The notes below the pieces were generated by a model. The model made no database searches, was not told where the DNA came from, and saw only the letters and a program-made list of their open reading frames with translations. 64,000 nucleotides of DNA from Candidatus Limnocylindrales bacterium (lineage in GTDB: Bacteria; Moduliflexota; Moduliflexia; Moduliflexales; JAUQPW01), in NCBI GenBank assembly GCA_035559535.1, contig DATMBG010000017.1, positions 1 to 64,000 on the forward strand, given 5' to 3'. The translations under genes and the position numbers were made by a program. This document shows, piece by piece, positions 24,593 through 32,885 of the stretch (its first letter is position 1; every line of letters begins with the position of its first letter).

Positions 24593-26926
24593 ATGTATGA
24601 AGATGATCTCGAACTCTTAGATTCCCCGGATGAGGATATTCGATGTGCCGCCCTGGTTCGGTTGGCCGATAGAGATGTTAACTGGATTCTCGAACCTCTT
24701 ATGTTGGCCTTAGCAGATCCCAGTTGGCGGGTTCGGAAAGCTGCTATCAAGGCTTTAGAGAAAGCGGATAAACATCGACTTATTCCCCTTCTCCTGAAGG
24801 CTCTTCGCGAGGATCATGCCGGGGTACGGAATGCTGCCATGGAGTGTTTGATAAATATCGGAAAAGAAGCGGTAAGCCCTTTATGCCAGCTTTTATCAGA
24901 TCCTGATAAGGATTTAAGGATCTTTGCCGTAAACACCTTGGGTGCCATAAGAGATCCCACGGCTTATCCTTGCCTGATCAAAGCTTTAACAGATCCTGAA
25001 AAAAATGTCTGCCACGCTGCCATCGATGCTCTGGCTAAAGTAAAAGATCCACGGGCCGTAGACCCTCTGATCCAGATTGTTCAAAGAGAGGATATTTGGC
25101 TAAAGCTTCCGGCCATAGCCACTCTGGGAGAACTCGGAGATCCACGGGCAATTCCGTATCTACTTCCCCTGGCCCAAGACTTTCTCTTCAAACAAACCGT
25201 TATAGAAGCCCTGGGGGCCATTGGAGATGAAGCCGGTATACCTCTTATGATCCCAAACCTGGAAGATCCTGACCCGGATATTCAGAAAGCCGCTCTGCTG
25301 GCTTTAAAAAAGATCCTATTCAAAACGGATCGGATCAATCGAATGATGGATAAGATCTCCCCACTTCGGCAGCAATTTAATCAGGCTTTTACCTCAGGAG
25401 CTTTAAACTACCTCATGAGGGCTATAGGGGATGAAAATCCTGAAATAGCCGAAGCTGCTGTTTTCTTGCTGGGATGGTCAGAGGCACCTGAAGCTACAGA
25501 GACTCTGCTGGAACTTCTAAACCATGAAAGGTTATCCGATTCGGCCATGGAGGCTTTACTTAATCAAGGGACTCGAATCCTCTCCGGTCTGGAAGAACGG
25601 TATGAATTTAACGAGTATGACCAGAAACTTCGTATCCTGGAGTGCCTGAATCGATTGAGCTGGAACCTCCTGTCGGATCTGGAAGAAAAGGAGCCCATCT
25701 CCAGGGACTCCGGGGACAGATTTGGAGAGAATTTTGAGTCCGTTGAAGGAATCGTTTCTGAAGGGTACTCGCAGGGACTAAAAGATGTGTTAAAAGTCCT
25801 CCAGATTTTTATAGATCTGTTTAAAAAAGAGGGGGAAGAAGAACTCCAGGCGGAGATTCTGAGAGGGCTTGCTTCAGAAAGATTTATTAAATTTCTGAAA
25901 CTTCAGACCATCTCCACGCTTCCCCTTTTCCGGGAGCTCCTTGTTTTGATTGAAGAAGCCTTGCAGTCCCAGGATGCGTTTTTACGGGCAGAAGCCATCA
26001 AACTCATGGGGCAGTTAAAAGGAGTTACCGCTTTAAACCTGCTACATCTTGCTACCAAAGACCTGGACGGAAGAGTACGGGCTGCAGCCATTACTCAACT
26101 CGGCTGGCTAGCCCGACGCGATTCCGGCTTACTGGATTCTGTTACCCTGGCTTTATCCGATGAGGATCCAAAAGTTCGTGAGCAGGCCGCTTTGGCCCTG
26201 GGATCTATTCCAGAGCCTAAAGCCTTGGAGGCTCTCCTCCAGGCCATCCAGGATGAAGATTTCCGGGTTAAACGGGCGGTCATTAATACCCTGGGAAAGT
26301 TTAAAAACCTCCGGATAATCGATACCTTAGCCGGTATCCTTCCCTACTGTAAGCGGCGAGAAGATGGGACCCTCCGGGTAGCCATTTGTGAAACGTTGGG
26401 TCGGTTTCTAAATTCGGAAAAAAGTATTACGCTTCTGAGCGAAATGCTTACGGATTACGACTTTGTAGTACGCCGGGCAGCCGTTTACGCCCTGGGGAAT
26501 ACCAAAGACCATCGTGAACGTGTTAAAGGTCTCCTGATCCAGGCTTTGGAGGACCCCCACTGGAGTGTTCAGGAAGCCGCCATAAAATCCCTTGGAAAAT
26601 TGGGGATTAAGGACTGTGAAGATCTCTTCCTCCATCTTCTGAATCATCCAAAGATAGGTCTTCGAAAAGCAGCCATTCAGGCTTTGGGAGAAATAGGTTC
26701 TGAAAAAGCTCTAGAAATGCTCATCTCCCTCCTGATAGATGAGGACCTATGCCAAGAGGCCTATCAGGCTCTTCTTATCTGGGTAGATAAAAATGATCGG
26801 TCCGATGTCCTTACACTTCTTATGGAAGAAAAAGGACGATCCCATCCAAATCCTCTGGTGTACCGTCTCGTAAAGAGTATTTTGAATAAGGGTAACCATG
26901 GAAGATCACAATCAAGAAGCCTTTAA
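24593..26926 (+). CDS. HEAT-repeat (PBS-lyase-type) scaffold protein
   Basis: The 777-residue protein consists almost wholly of short alpha-helical HEAT/PBS-lyase repeats of about 30 residues. Typical units are WRVRKAAIKALEKA, VCHAAIDALAKVKDPRAV, VREQAALALGSIPEPKAL and GLRKAAIQALGEIGSEKAL. The N-terminal array (about 15-250) and C-terminal array (about 470-760) are separated by a less regular helical region. There is no signal peptide or catalytic motif. HEAT solenoids act as protein-binding scaffolds. The ribosome site GTAGGAG precedes the ATG. It is flanked by two cheR genes and its end overlaps the second by 29 nt, so a role in a Che-like complex is inferred. Confidence 0.9.
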   Translation: MYEDDLELLDSPDEDIRCAALVRLADRDVNWILEPLMLALADPSWRVRKAAIKALEKADKHRLIPLLLKALREDHAGVRNAAMECLINIGKEAVSPLCQLLSDPDKDLRIFAVNTLGAIRDPTAYPCLIKALTDPEKNVCHAAIDALAKVKDPRAVDPLIQIVQREDIWLKLPAIATLGELGDPRAIPYLLPLAQDFLFKQTVIEALGAIGDEAGIPLMIPNLEDPDPDIQKAALLALKKILFKTDRINRMMDKISPLRQQFNQAFTSGALNYLMRAIGDENPEIAEAAVFLLGWSEAPEATETLLELLNHERLSDSAMEALLNQGTRILSGLEERYEFNEYDQKLRILECLNRLSWNLLSDLEEKEPISRDSGDRFGENFESVEGIVSEGYSQGLKDVLKVLQIFIDLFKKEGEEELQAEILRGLASERFIKFLKLQTISTLPLFRELLVLIEEALQSQDAFLRAEAIKLMGQLKGVTALNLLHLATKDLDGRVRAAAITQLGWLARRDSGLLDSVTLALSDEDPKVREQAALALGSIPEPKALEALLQAIQDEDFRVKRAVINTLGKFKNLRIIDTLAGILPYCKRREDGTLRVAICETLGRFLNSEKSITLLSEMLTDYDFVVRRAAVYALGNTKDHRERVKGLLIQALEDPHWSVQEAAIKSLGKLGIKDCEDLFLHLLNHPKIGLRKAAIQALGEIGSEKALEMLISLLIDEDLCQEAYQALLIWVDKNDRSDVLTLLMEEKGRSHPNPLVYRLVKSILNKGNHGRSQSRSL

Positions 26927-27728
26927 ACTCATTCGGGAAGTGATTTACCAATATTCCGGGATGTACTTCTCCGATGATTACCAAAAGATCTTGCTTAAAC
27001 GGCTGGAAAAGCGCCTGGATTTTCATAACTTAAGTTCCTTCTATGATTACTACTACTACCTGAAGTACAATAAAGATAGCGATCAGGAACTTAAAATTGT
27101 TATGAATCTTGTAACGATCCGGGAAACCTATTTCTTTCGAGAAGAAGGTCAATTGAAAGCCCTGGTTGAAGAGGTCATTCCGGAGATTTTGAATAAAAAA
27201 TCGGATCCGAGTCCAATCCGAATCTGGTGTGCAGGATGTTCTTCAGGAGAGGAACCCTATTCCATCGCCATACTTATTCTGGAACAGGAACTCCACCAAA
27301 GGGGCTTCAGTCTGGAAATTTTTGCAAATGATATCAGTCAGGAGGCCATTCAAAGGGCAAAAATCGGGGAATATATGAAATCGTCCTTTCGAACCATGCC
27401 GGTCTTTTATAGGGAAAAGTACTTCACCCCCAAGGGAGATAAGTATGTAATAAAAAGCGAAGTAAAATCCCTTCTGAATTTCTCCTGCATGAACTTACTG
27501 GATAGAAATAAATTGACATTTCTCCCCCTTTTTGATGTGATCTTTTGTCGTAACGTAATCATATACTTCAATAAAAAATCTAAACAGGAGGTTATCACGC
27601 AATTTCATAAATCTTTAAAAAAAGACGGATATTTATTCTTGGGGCATTCGGAATCCCTGATGGACTTTACGGATCTTTTCAAATTAAAGCATTTTAAAAA
27701 TGCCCTGGGATATGAAAAGGTTGGTTAA
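26898..27728 (+). CDS. cheR: Chemotaxis-type protein methyltransferase CheR (copy 2)
   Basis: A 276-residue second CheR. It has a helical N-domain rich in Tyr (FYDYYYYLKYN), then the SAM motif IRIWCAGCSSGEEPYSIAILIL, IFANDIS, and FDVIFCRNVIIYFNKKSKQ. It lacks the pentapeptide-binding insertion detail that could be checked by eye. The start overlaps the end of the HEAT gene by 29 nt, which suggests translational coupling. It is clearly diverged from the first CheR (different N-domain and linker), so the pair is unlikely to be a recent duplication. It probably works with CheB 51 nt downstream. Confidence 0.93.
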   Translation: MEDHNQEAFKLIREVIYQYSGMYFSDDYQKILLKRLEKRLDFHNLSSFYDYYYYLKYNKDSDQELKIVMNLVTIRETYFFREEGQLKALVEEVIPEILNKKSDPSPIRIWCAGCSSGEEPYSIAILILEQELHQRGFSLEIFANDISQEAIQRAKIGEYMKSSFRTMPVFYREKYFTPKGDKYVIKSEVKSLLNFSCMNLLDRNKLTFLPLFDVIFCRNVIIYFNKKSKQEVITQFHKSLKKDGYLFLGHSESLMDFTDLFKLKHFKNALGYEKVG

Positions 27729-27779
27729 GAAAACGGTAACCTTTCTAAGGTTTTAAATCCTTGAAAGATGGGAGTTGGA

Positions 27780-28835
27780 ATGAATTCCAAAGTAAAAGTT
27801 CTTGTTGTAGATGACTCGGCGTTTGCCCGAAGAACCCTCACCAAAATCCTGGAACAGGATCCCAGGATTCAGGTGATTGGAACAGCCTGGGATGGGCGAG
27901 AAGCCCTGGAAAAAATCCAAAGATTAAAACCCGATGTGGTCACTTTGGATATTGTCATGCCGAATATGACCGGGCTTCAAGCCCTGGATGTTATCATTAA
28001 GGAAATGCCGACTCCCATCATTGTGGTTAGTTCCTTAAATCCAGAGGTTATCAAAGAAACTTTAATGGCCCTGGAGCGTGGGGCCGTAGACTTTATTTTG
28101 AAACCCACCGAATTTGCCTCCGAAAAACTCTTCCAGATAAAAACAGAGTTGATCAATAAAGTCATTACCGCGGCTTCCCTTAAAGGGAAGGCCTTACAGG
28201 ACCGGGTGATACAACCCACCATATCCCAACAAGAGGTCAAAGTCGTTACGCGAAAGGAGAAGCCCCTCCGGATTGATTGCGTATGTATCGGTGTTTCAAC
28301 GGGGGGACCGACCGCCCTTCATCAAATTATCCCTAAATTGCCGGCAGATTTTCCGGCCAGCATCCTCATCGTTCAACATATGCCGCCGGGTTTTACGGAG
28401 TCCCTGGCAGACCGCTTAAATCGCAACAGCCAGATTGAGGTCAAAGAAGCCAAAGAAGGAGACCTGGTCAAACCGGGAAGAGCCCTTGTCGCCCCGGGGG
28501 GTTTTCACCTGAGTCTGGAAAGAAAGAAACATGCAGTTACGACCCGAATTCATCGTGAACCTTCCGATATCATTCATATTCCTTCCATTGACATTACCTT
28601 TAGTTCCGTAGCAGATATTTATGGCGAGCGCAGCTTAGGTGTTATCTTAACAGGTATGGGGAGAGACGGAATCCAGGGCCTTCAAAAAATCAAACAGAGC
28701 GGAGGGCTTTCCATTGCAGAAGATGAAAGTACTTGTGTGGTCTTTGGAATGCCTCAAGTAGCCATTAATACAGGAATCGTAGATAAGGTCGTCCCTCTCT
28801 ATGATATTGCAGGAGTAATCATGGAAATGGTTTAA
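27780..28835 (+). CDS. cheB: Chemotaxis response regulator methylesterase CheB
   Basis: CheB removes methyl groups from, and deamidates, receptors. The receiver domain (1-125) has VVDDS, phospho-acceptor Asp in LDIVMPNMTG, and the conserved Lys in ILKPTE. The esterase domain (about 160-350) keeps the catalytic triad: Ser in GVSTGGPTALH, His in VQHMPPGF, and Asp in GMGRDGIQG. The ATG at 27780 with GGAG 6 nt upstream is preferred over the in-frame ATG at 27768. It ends the cheR-HEAT-cheR-cheB operon, which is closed by a hairpin terminator. All catalytic residues look intact, so an active methylation/demethylation cycle is likely. Confidence 0.95.
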   Translation: MNSKVKVLVVDDSAFARRTLTKILEQDPRIQVIGTAWDGREALEKIQRLKPDVVTLDIVMPNMTGLQALDVIIKEMPTPIIVVSSLNPEVIKETLMALERGAVDFILKPTEFASEKLFQIKTELINKVITAASLKGKALQDRVIQPTISQQEVKVVTRKEKPLRIDCVCIGVSTGGPTALHQIIPKLPADFPASILIVQHMPPGFTESLADRLNRNSQIEVKEAKEGDLVKPGRALVAPGGFHLSLERKKHAVTTRIHREPSDIIHIPSIDITFSSVADIYGERSLGVILTGMGRDGIQGLQKIKQSGGLSIAEDESTCVVFGMPQVAINTGIVDKVVPLYDIAGVIMEMV

Positions 28836-28930
28836 ATTCCTCGCCCCCAGAGCCTGGACATTTTTAATCGGAATTTTTCCCTTTAAACCTTTTTGTTAAA
28901 ATCCTCGTCTACTACTATACCAGATATAAT

Positions 28931-28973
28931 ACCAGGCTTGAAGAGAAAAATAGGACATAAGCCAGGTTTTTTT
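28931..28973 (+). terminator. Terminator after cheB
   Basis: ACCAGGCTT (28931-28939) pairs with AAGCCAGGT (28959-28967) with one mismatch and a 19-nt loop. A run of seven T ends at 28973. It lies 95 nt past cheB and 100 nt before the next gene. Confidence 0.7.
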
Positions 28974-29075
28974 AAGATCTGTATCCATGGTAGCAATTTA
29001 ATAGGTGAAAGAAAAAACAGGTTATACTTATCAGATTGATACCGATACTTTAAAAATCCCGAATTTCAGAAAATT

Positions 29076-31085
29076 ATGGCTAAATTCAGAATTGGAGAAA
29101 TTCTTTTAGAAAAAGGTTTAATTACCGAGGATCAACTTCGACAGGCCCTCAAAATCCAGGAAATGACAGGCAAGAAACTGGGGTCGATCCTCGTCGAGTT
29201 GAAATACCTCCGTACTCGCAACCTCGGTCAGATACTTGCCAACATTTATAAAGTACCTTCCATCGATTTGGGGAATTATTCTATTAAAGTAGAGATGGCC
29301 CGTATCCTCCCAAAAGAATACTGTTATCAAAAGCATATCGTTCCATTACAAATCAAAGATAAAAATCTGATTGTAGCCATGACCAAACCTAATGATTACT
29401 CGACTATTCGGGAGGTAGAGTTTATTACAAATTTGAGGGTTACTGCGGTCGTTGCGCCAGAAACTTCCATCGATAGAGCTCTCGAGGATTTATTCAACCG
29501 GGCCCAAAAAGAAGAAGAGAAGGCTACCCTTGAGCAAACTTCCCATGAATACCGGGGGAAGCGGCTGGATAGAGATAGTTATTTGATGTTACGATCTCCT
29601 GAGGGTCTTTCCCGGGAAGATTCTTCCCTGCCGGACCAGGATCTTCCCTTTACCTATGCTCTAAACCCGTCGGAATCCCAGGTCGAGAGCGCTCCCGGAA
29701 TACCTTCTGAAAAGGCTTCTAAAGCTGGGATAACCTCGGGGGAGTCTCCAGAAGTTTTAACTTTTCAGGTGGATCAACCTGCACCTGAAATCTCTCCGGT
29801 TATTCCCGACGAGGAGTTCAAAACCTGTAGTTCGGATCAAACAGTTTCAGATAAAACCGACAAACCCTTGATAGTTGGAAAAGATGAGAAGGATCAGATT
29901 TTAAACCGGGAGCTTTCTAAAGCTATCGAAAAGGGGGCAGAGTATGTTCACCTGGAATTAAATGAACGAGGTTTTGAAATTAAAGTCCGAATCTCCGGTA
30001 AATTGGAGATTTTATCCACCTTATCCAGAGATTTATTCAGGCCCTTAATCCGGGAACTTAAAGAACTCTCCTCGGTAGATCCCATGACATGGGGATGCCC
30101 TCAAAAAGGTTTTTTTAAGTTTCCTTACCAGCAAAGTGAGATTCCCATTACTTCTCACTTCTTTCCCTATAGGGATTTAATCCGGGTGGTCCTTCATATC
30201 CAGAGACGTTTTGATTCGAGTTGGAGCCTGGATCGCCTGGGATTCTCTCCCAGCATGTATAAGTCTTTCCAGGAAGTGCTCTCTTATCCCCGAGGGATTA
30301 TTCTCTTCTCAGGCCCTCCGGGCAACGGAAAAACAACAACCATCTATACTGCCTTGAAGGAGCTTATCTCGGAAAAAAGGGCTATTGTAACCTACGAGAG
30401 TCCCATACGATACCAGTTACAAGGGGTCTTTCAGACCGAGCCGGAAAATAAATACGAAGCAAACTATATAACAGGCCTCAGTGATATCCTGGACCAAAAT
30501 CCAGATGTTTTATACGTAGATAGAGTGGTCGATCCTCAATCGGCTCAATTACTCTTTCATGAGAATTCTTCTTATGCCAAGATTTTTATTCGATCCACAC
30601 TGGATAGCTCCCTGGCAGCCCTCTCTTATTTTCTGGAATTGCTGAGAAATTCTCACGTTTTACTTACCTCTTTGAATGCCGTCCTTACCCAACGGTTGGT
30701 GAACCGCTTATGCGATCACTGCAAAAGTGCCTATACCCCTTCTCCACGAACCCAAGAACGCATCAAACAGCTTTTAGGGATTACGGATTTCGTCCTTTAT
30801 AAAAGTGATGGCTGTGAGAAGTGTCAGCATACGGGTTTTAGAGGACGAACGGCTATTTTCGAGTTGCTGGTCATGGATGATAAAGTCAGGTCCAGATTGA
30901 TCGCCGAATCCAAGGAATCCCTATCTTCCTTGCTTTCCGAGGTAACCCTCAAAAAAATCTTCTATTCACCTGAGACCGTTACTCTTATGAATGATGGATT
31001 GGGAAAGGCCTTACAAGGCGTGACAACCATTGCTGAGGTGGCTCGAGTAATAGGACTCGGTAACTATACCCGAATGCTAGGCTAG
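29076..31085 (+). CDS. GspE/PilB-like ATPase homologue with degenerate catalytic motifs
   Basis: The 669-residue protein has an N-terminal MshEN/T2SSE_N domain (about 1-135; RIGEILLEKGLITEDQLRQAL), a low-complexity linker (about 150-270) and a GspE-type ATPase core. Walker A is kept as GPPGNGKTTTIY (413-424). The Walker B box, normally V-G-E-I-R-D, reads VDRVVD (481-486), so the catalytic Glu is Arg483. The His box (normally TLHTN) reads TLDSS. The zinc motif is intact: LCDHC and CEKCQHTGFRGR. It should bind but hardly hydrolyse ATP. No pilus or type II secretion genes are near. The MshEN domain could bind c-di-GMP; a regulatory role is inferred. Confidence 0.85.
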   Translation: MAKFRIGEILLEKGLITEDQLRQALKIQEMTGKKLGSILVELKYLRTRNLGQILANIYKVPSIDLGNYSIKVEMARILPKEYCYQKHIVPLQIKDKNLIVAMTKPNDYSTIREVEFITNLRVTAVVAPETSIDRALEDLFNRAQKEEEKATLEQTSHEYRGKRLDRDSYLMLRSPEGLSREDSSLPDQDLPFTYALNPSESQVESAPGIPSEKASKAGITSGESPEVLTFQVDQPAPEISPVIPDEEFKTCSSDQTVSDKTDKPLIVGKDEKDQILNRELSKAIEKGAEYVHLELNERGFEIKVRISGKLEILSTLSRDLFRPLIRELKELSSVDPMTWGCPQKGFFKFPYQQSEIPITSHFFPYRDLIRVVLHIQRRFDSSWSLDRLGFSPSMYKSFQEVLSYPRGIILFSGPPGNGKTTTIYTALKELISEKRAIVTYESPIRYQLQGVFQTEPENKYEANYITGLSDILDQNPDVLYVDRVVDPQSAQLLFHENSSYAKIFIRSTLDSSLAALSYFLELLRNSHVLLTSLNAVLTQRLVNRLCDHCKSAYTPSPRTQERIKQLLGITDFVLYKSDGCEKCQHTGFRGRTAIFELLVMDDKVRSRLIAESKESLSSLLSEVTLKKIFYSPETVTLMNDGLGKALQGVTTIAEVARVIGLGNYTRMLG

Positions 31086-31143
31086 GTAAATCGATACTTT
31101 TGCAGTCCTTTAGGAACGAATAAAATCAAGCACCAAGGATGTT

Positions 31144-32436
31144 ATGATCGAACGTTACACCCGCCCTGAAATGGGACAGCTTTGGACTCAAGAAAATAAA
31201 TTTAAGACCTGGTTACAGGTGGAGATTCTGGTCTGTGAAGCCCTGGCGGAATTGGGAAAAATTCCTCAGGAAGCGGTAAACCGGATTCGAGAGCGTGCTA
31301 AGTTTGATGTCAAAAGGATTGAAGAAATCGAGAAGGAAGTAAGGCATGATATGATCGCTTTCCTAACCAATGTGGGGGAGTTTGTAGGAGAAGATGCCCG
31401 CTATCTCCATCTTGGATTGACCTCCTCCGATGTGATTGACACTGCGCTGGGGATTCAATTGAAACAGGCTTCGGAAATTTTAGAAAATGATATTCAACAC
31501 CTGTTGGAGGTGATAAAGAGCCGGGCCCTGGAACATAAAGATACCCTTATGATAGGAAGAACCCACGGGATTCATGCAGAGCCTATTACCTTTGGTCTGA
31601 AAATGGCCGTTTGGTATACTGAGATGAAAAGGAATCAAGAAAGGCTTCGACGGGCTAAAGAAATGGTCAGTTGTGGAAAGATATCTGGTGCCGTAGGCAC
31701 TTTCGCGAATATAGATCCTTTTGTGGAAGCTTATGTGTGCCAGAAAGCCGGGTTAACTCCGGCTCCGGTTTCAACCCAGATTGTTCAAAGGGATCGGCAT
31801 GGGGAATTTGTATCGGTCCTTGCCCTTATTGCCAGTTCTCTGGATAAATTTGCCACGGAGATTCGAGGGCTCCAGAAGACCGAAATCAGAGAAGTTGAAG
31901 AACCTTTTTATGAGGGGCAGAAGGGTTCTTCGGCCATGCCTCATAAACGGAATCCTGTTTCTTGTGAGCAAATCTCGGGTCTTGCCCGGGTCGTTCGCGG
32001 ATACGTTGTGGCAGCTTTAGAGGATATCCCGTTGTGGCATGAGCGGGATATCTCCCATTCCTCGGTAGAACGGATTATCCTCCCCGACAGTACCATTCTC
32101 CTTGACTATATGTTGACGCACTTTACAAGAATCCTTCGAGATCTGAGGGTATATCCTGAGAATATGAAGAAAAATCTAGGATTAACCCGTGGTTTGATTT
32201 TTTCTGAAAGCCTTCTGCTCCTCCTTACCACTAAAGGCTTATCCCGGGAAAGGGCCTATAAACTGGTTCAACGAAACGCCATGCAAGTCTGGGATCGAGG
32301 TGTTGAGTTTAAGAAATTGATTTTGGAAGATCCTGATATTCGCACCCACCTGACTGAAGAGGAAATCGAAGCCTGCTTCAACCTGGAACACCATCTCCAA
32401 AGGGTAGATTTTATTTTTCAGCGGGTATTTGGGTGA
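31144..32436 (+). CDS. purB: Adenylosuccinate lyase
   Basis: This cleaves SAICAR and adenylosuccinate, releasing fumarate, in purine synthesis. It is a 430-residue member of the fumarase/aspartase superfamily. The three conserved regions are present: TSSDVIDTALG, GRTHGIHAEPITFG and the signature GSSAMPHKRNPVSCEQISG. The length corresponds to the shorter PurB type found in Bacillus and Thermotoga rather than the 456-residue E. coli form. A ribosome site AAGGAT lies 5 nt upstream. No other pur gene is adjacent; it stands between the GspE-like gene and the FHA-PBP cluster. Confidence 0.97.
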   Translation: MIERYTRPEMGQLWTQENKFKTWLQVEILVCEALAELGKIPQEAVNRIRERAKFDVKRIEEIEKEVRHDMIAFLTNVGEFVGEDARYLHLGLTSSDVIDTALGIQLKQASEILENDIQHLLEVIKSRALEHKDTLMIGRTHGIHAEPITFGLKMAVWYTEMKRNQERLRRAKEMVSCGKISGAVGTFANIDPFVEAYVCQKAGLTPAPVSTQIVQRDRHGEFVSVLALIASSLDKFATEIRGLQKTEIREVEEPFYEGQKGSSAMPHKRNPVSCEQISGLARVVRGYVVAALEDIPLWHERDISHSSVERIILPDSTILLDYMLTHFTRILRDLRVYPENMKKNLGLTRGLIFSESLLLLLTTKGLSRERAYKLVQRNAMQVWDRGVEFKKLILEDPDIRTHLTEEEIEACFNLEHHLQRVDFIFQRVFG

Positions 32437-32885
32437 TCCCCTTTTAACTCCAGATCAGTTCACCTATAACCGAACCATCCTGATACCCTGAGTTTCGAGA
32501 CAAAAACATGATTTAACCCTGCCAGACCTGTCACCTTCCCTAATCCTCAGGGTTTTAAAGAAACTTTCTATTTTTTTCCATACTTCAGGACCGGGCTTTA
32601 TCCCCATCGGTATTGAAAAGGGGTATAAAGGATGGGGAACCGCGCTTCATCAGCGGGGGGACCCTGTCCTACTATAAACAGGCCGCTCCTACCAGGTTCA
32701 TCTTCTGTCAAAACTTGAGAATTCCATCAGATTTTTCTTGAACCCTTATGGGATAAGTGGTAACATAGGTAAAAACAAATGTTATTTATCCAAGACCTGG
32801 GCCGGGAGAGAGGCCCCATACATTCCAGATGAGTCCCTGCATATCCCATAGGTTTGAAAACTGAAATAATGACTCCAAAGATTTT
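32437..32885. other. Intergenic region with a repeat fragment
   Basis: No ORF is supported. At about 32625-32690 a segment with GGGGGGACC-CTGT...AAACAGGCCGCTCCT matches, in reverse orientation, the core of the dispersed repeat at 60.87 kb. It forms a hairpin (AGCGG/CCGCT and CCTGT/ACAGG). Confidence 0.45.
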
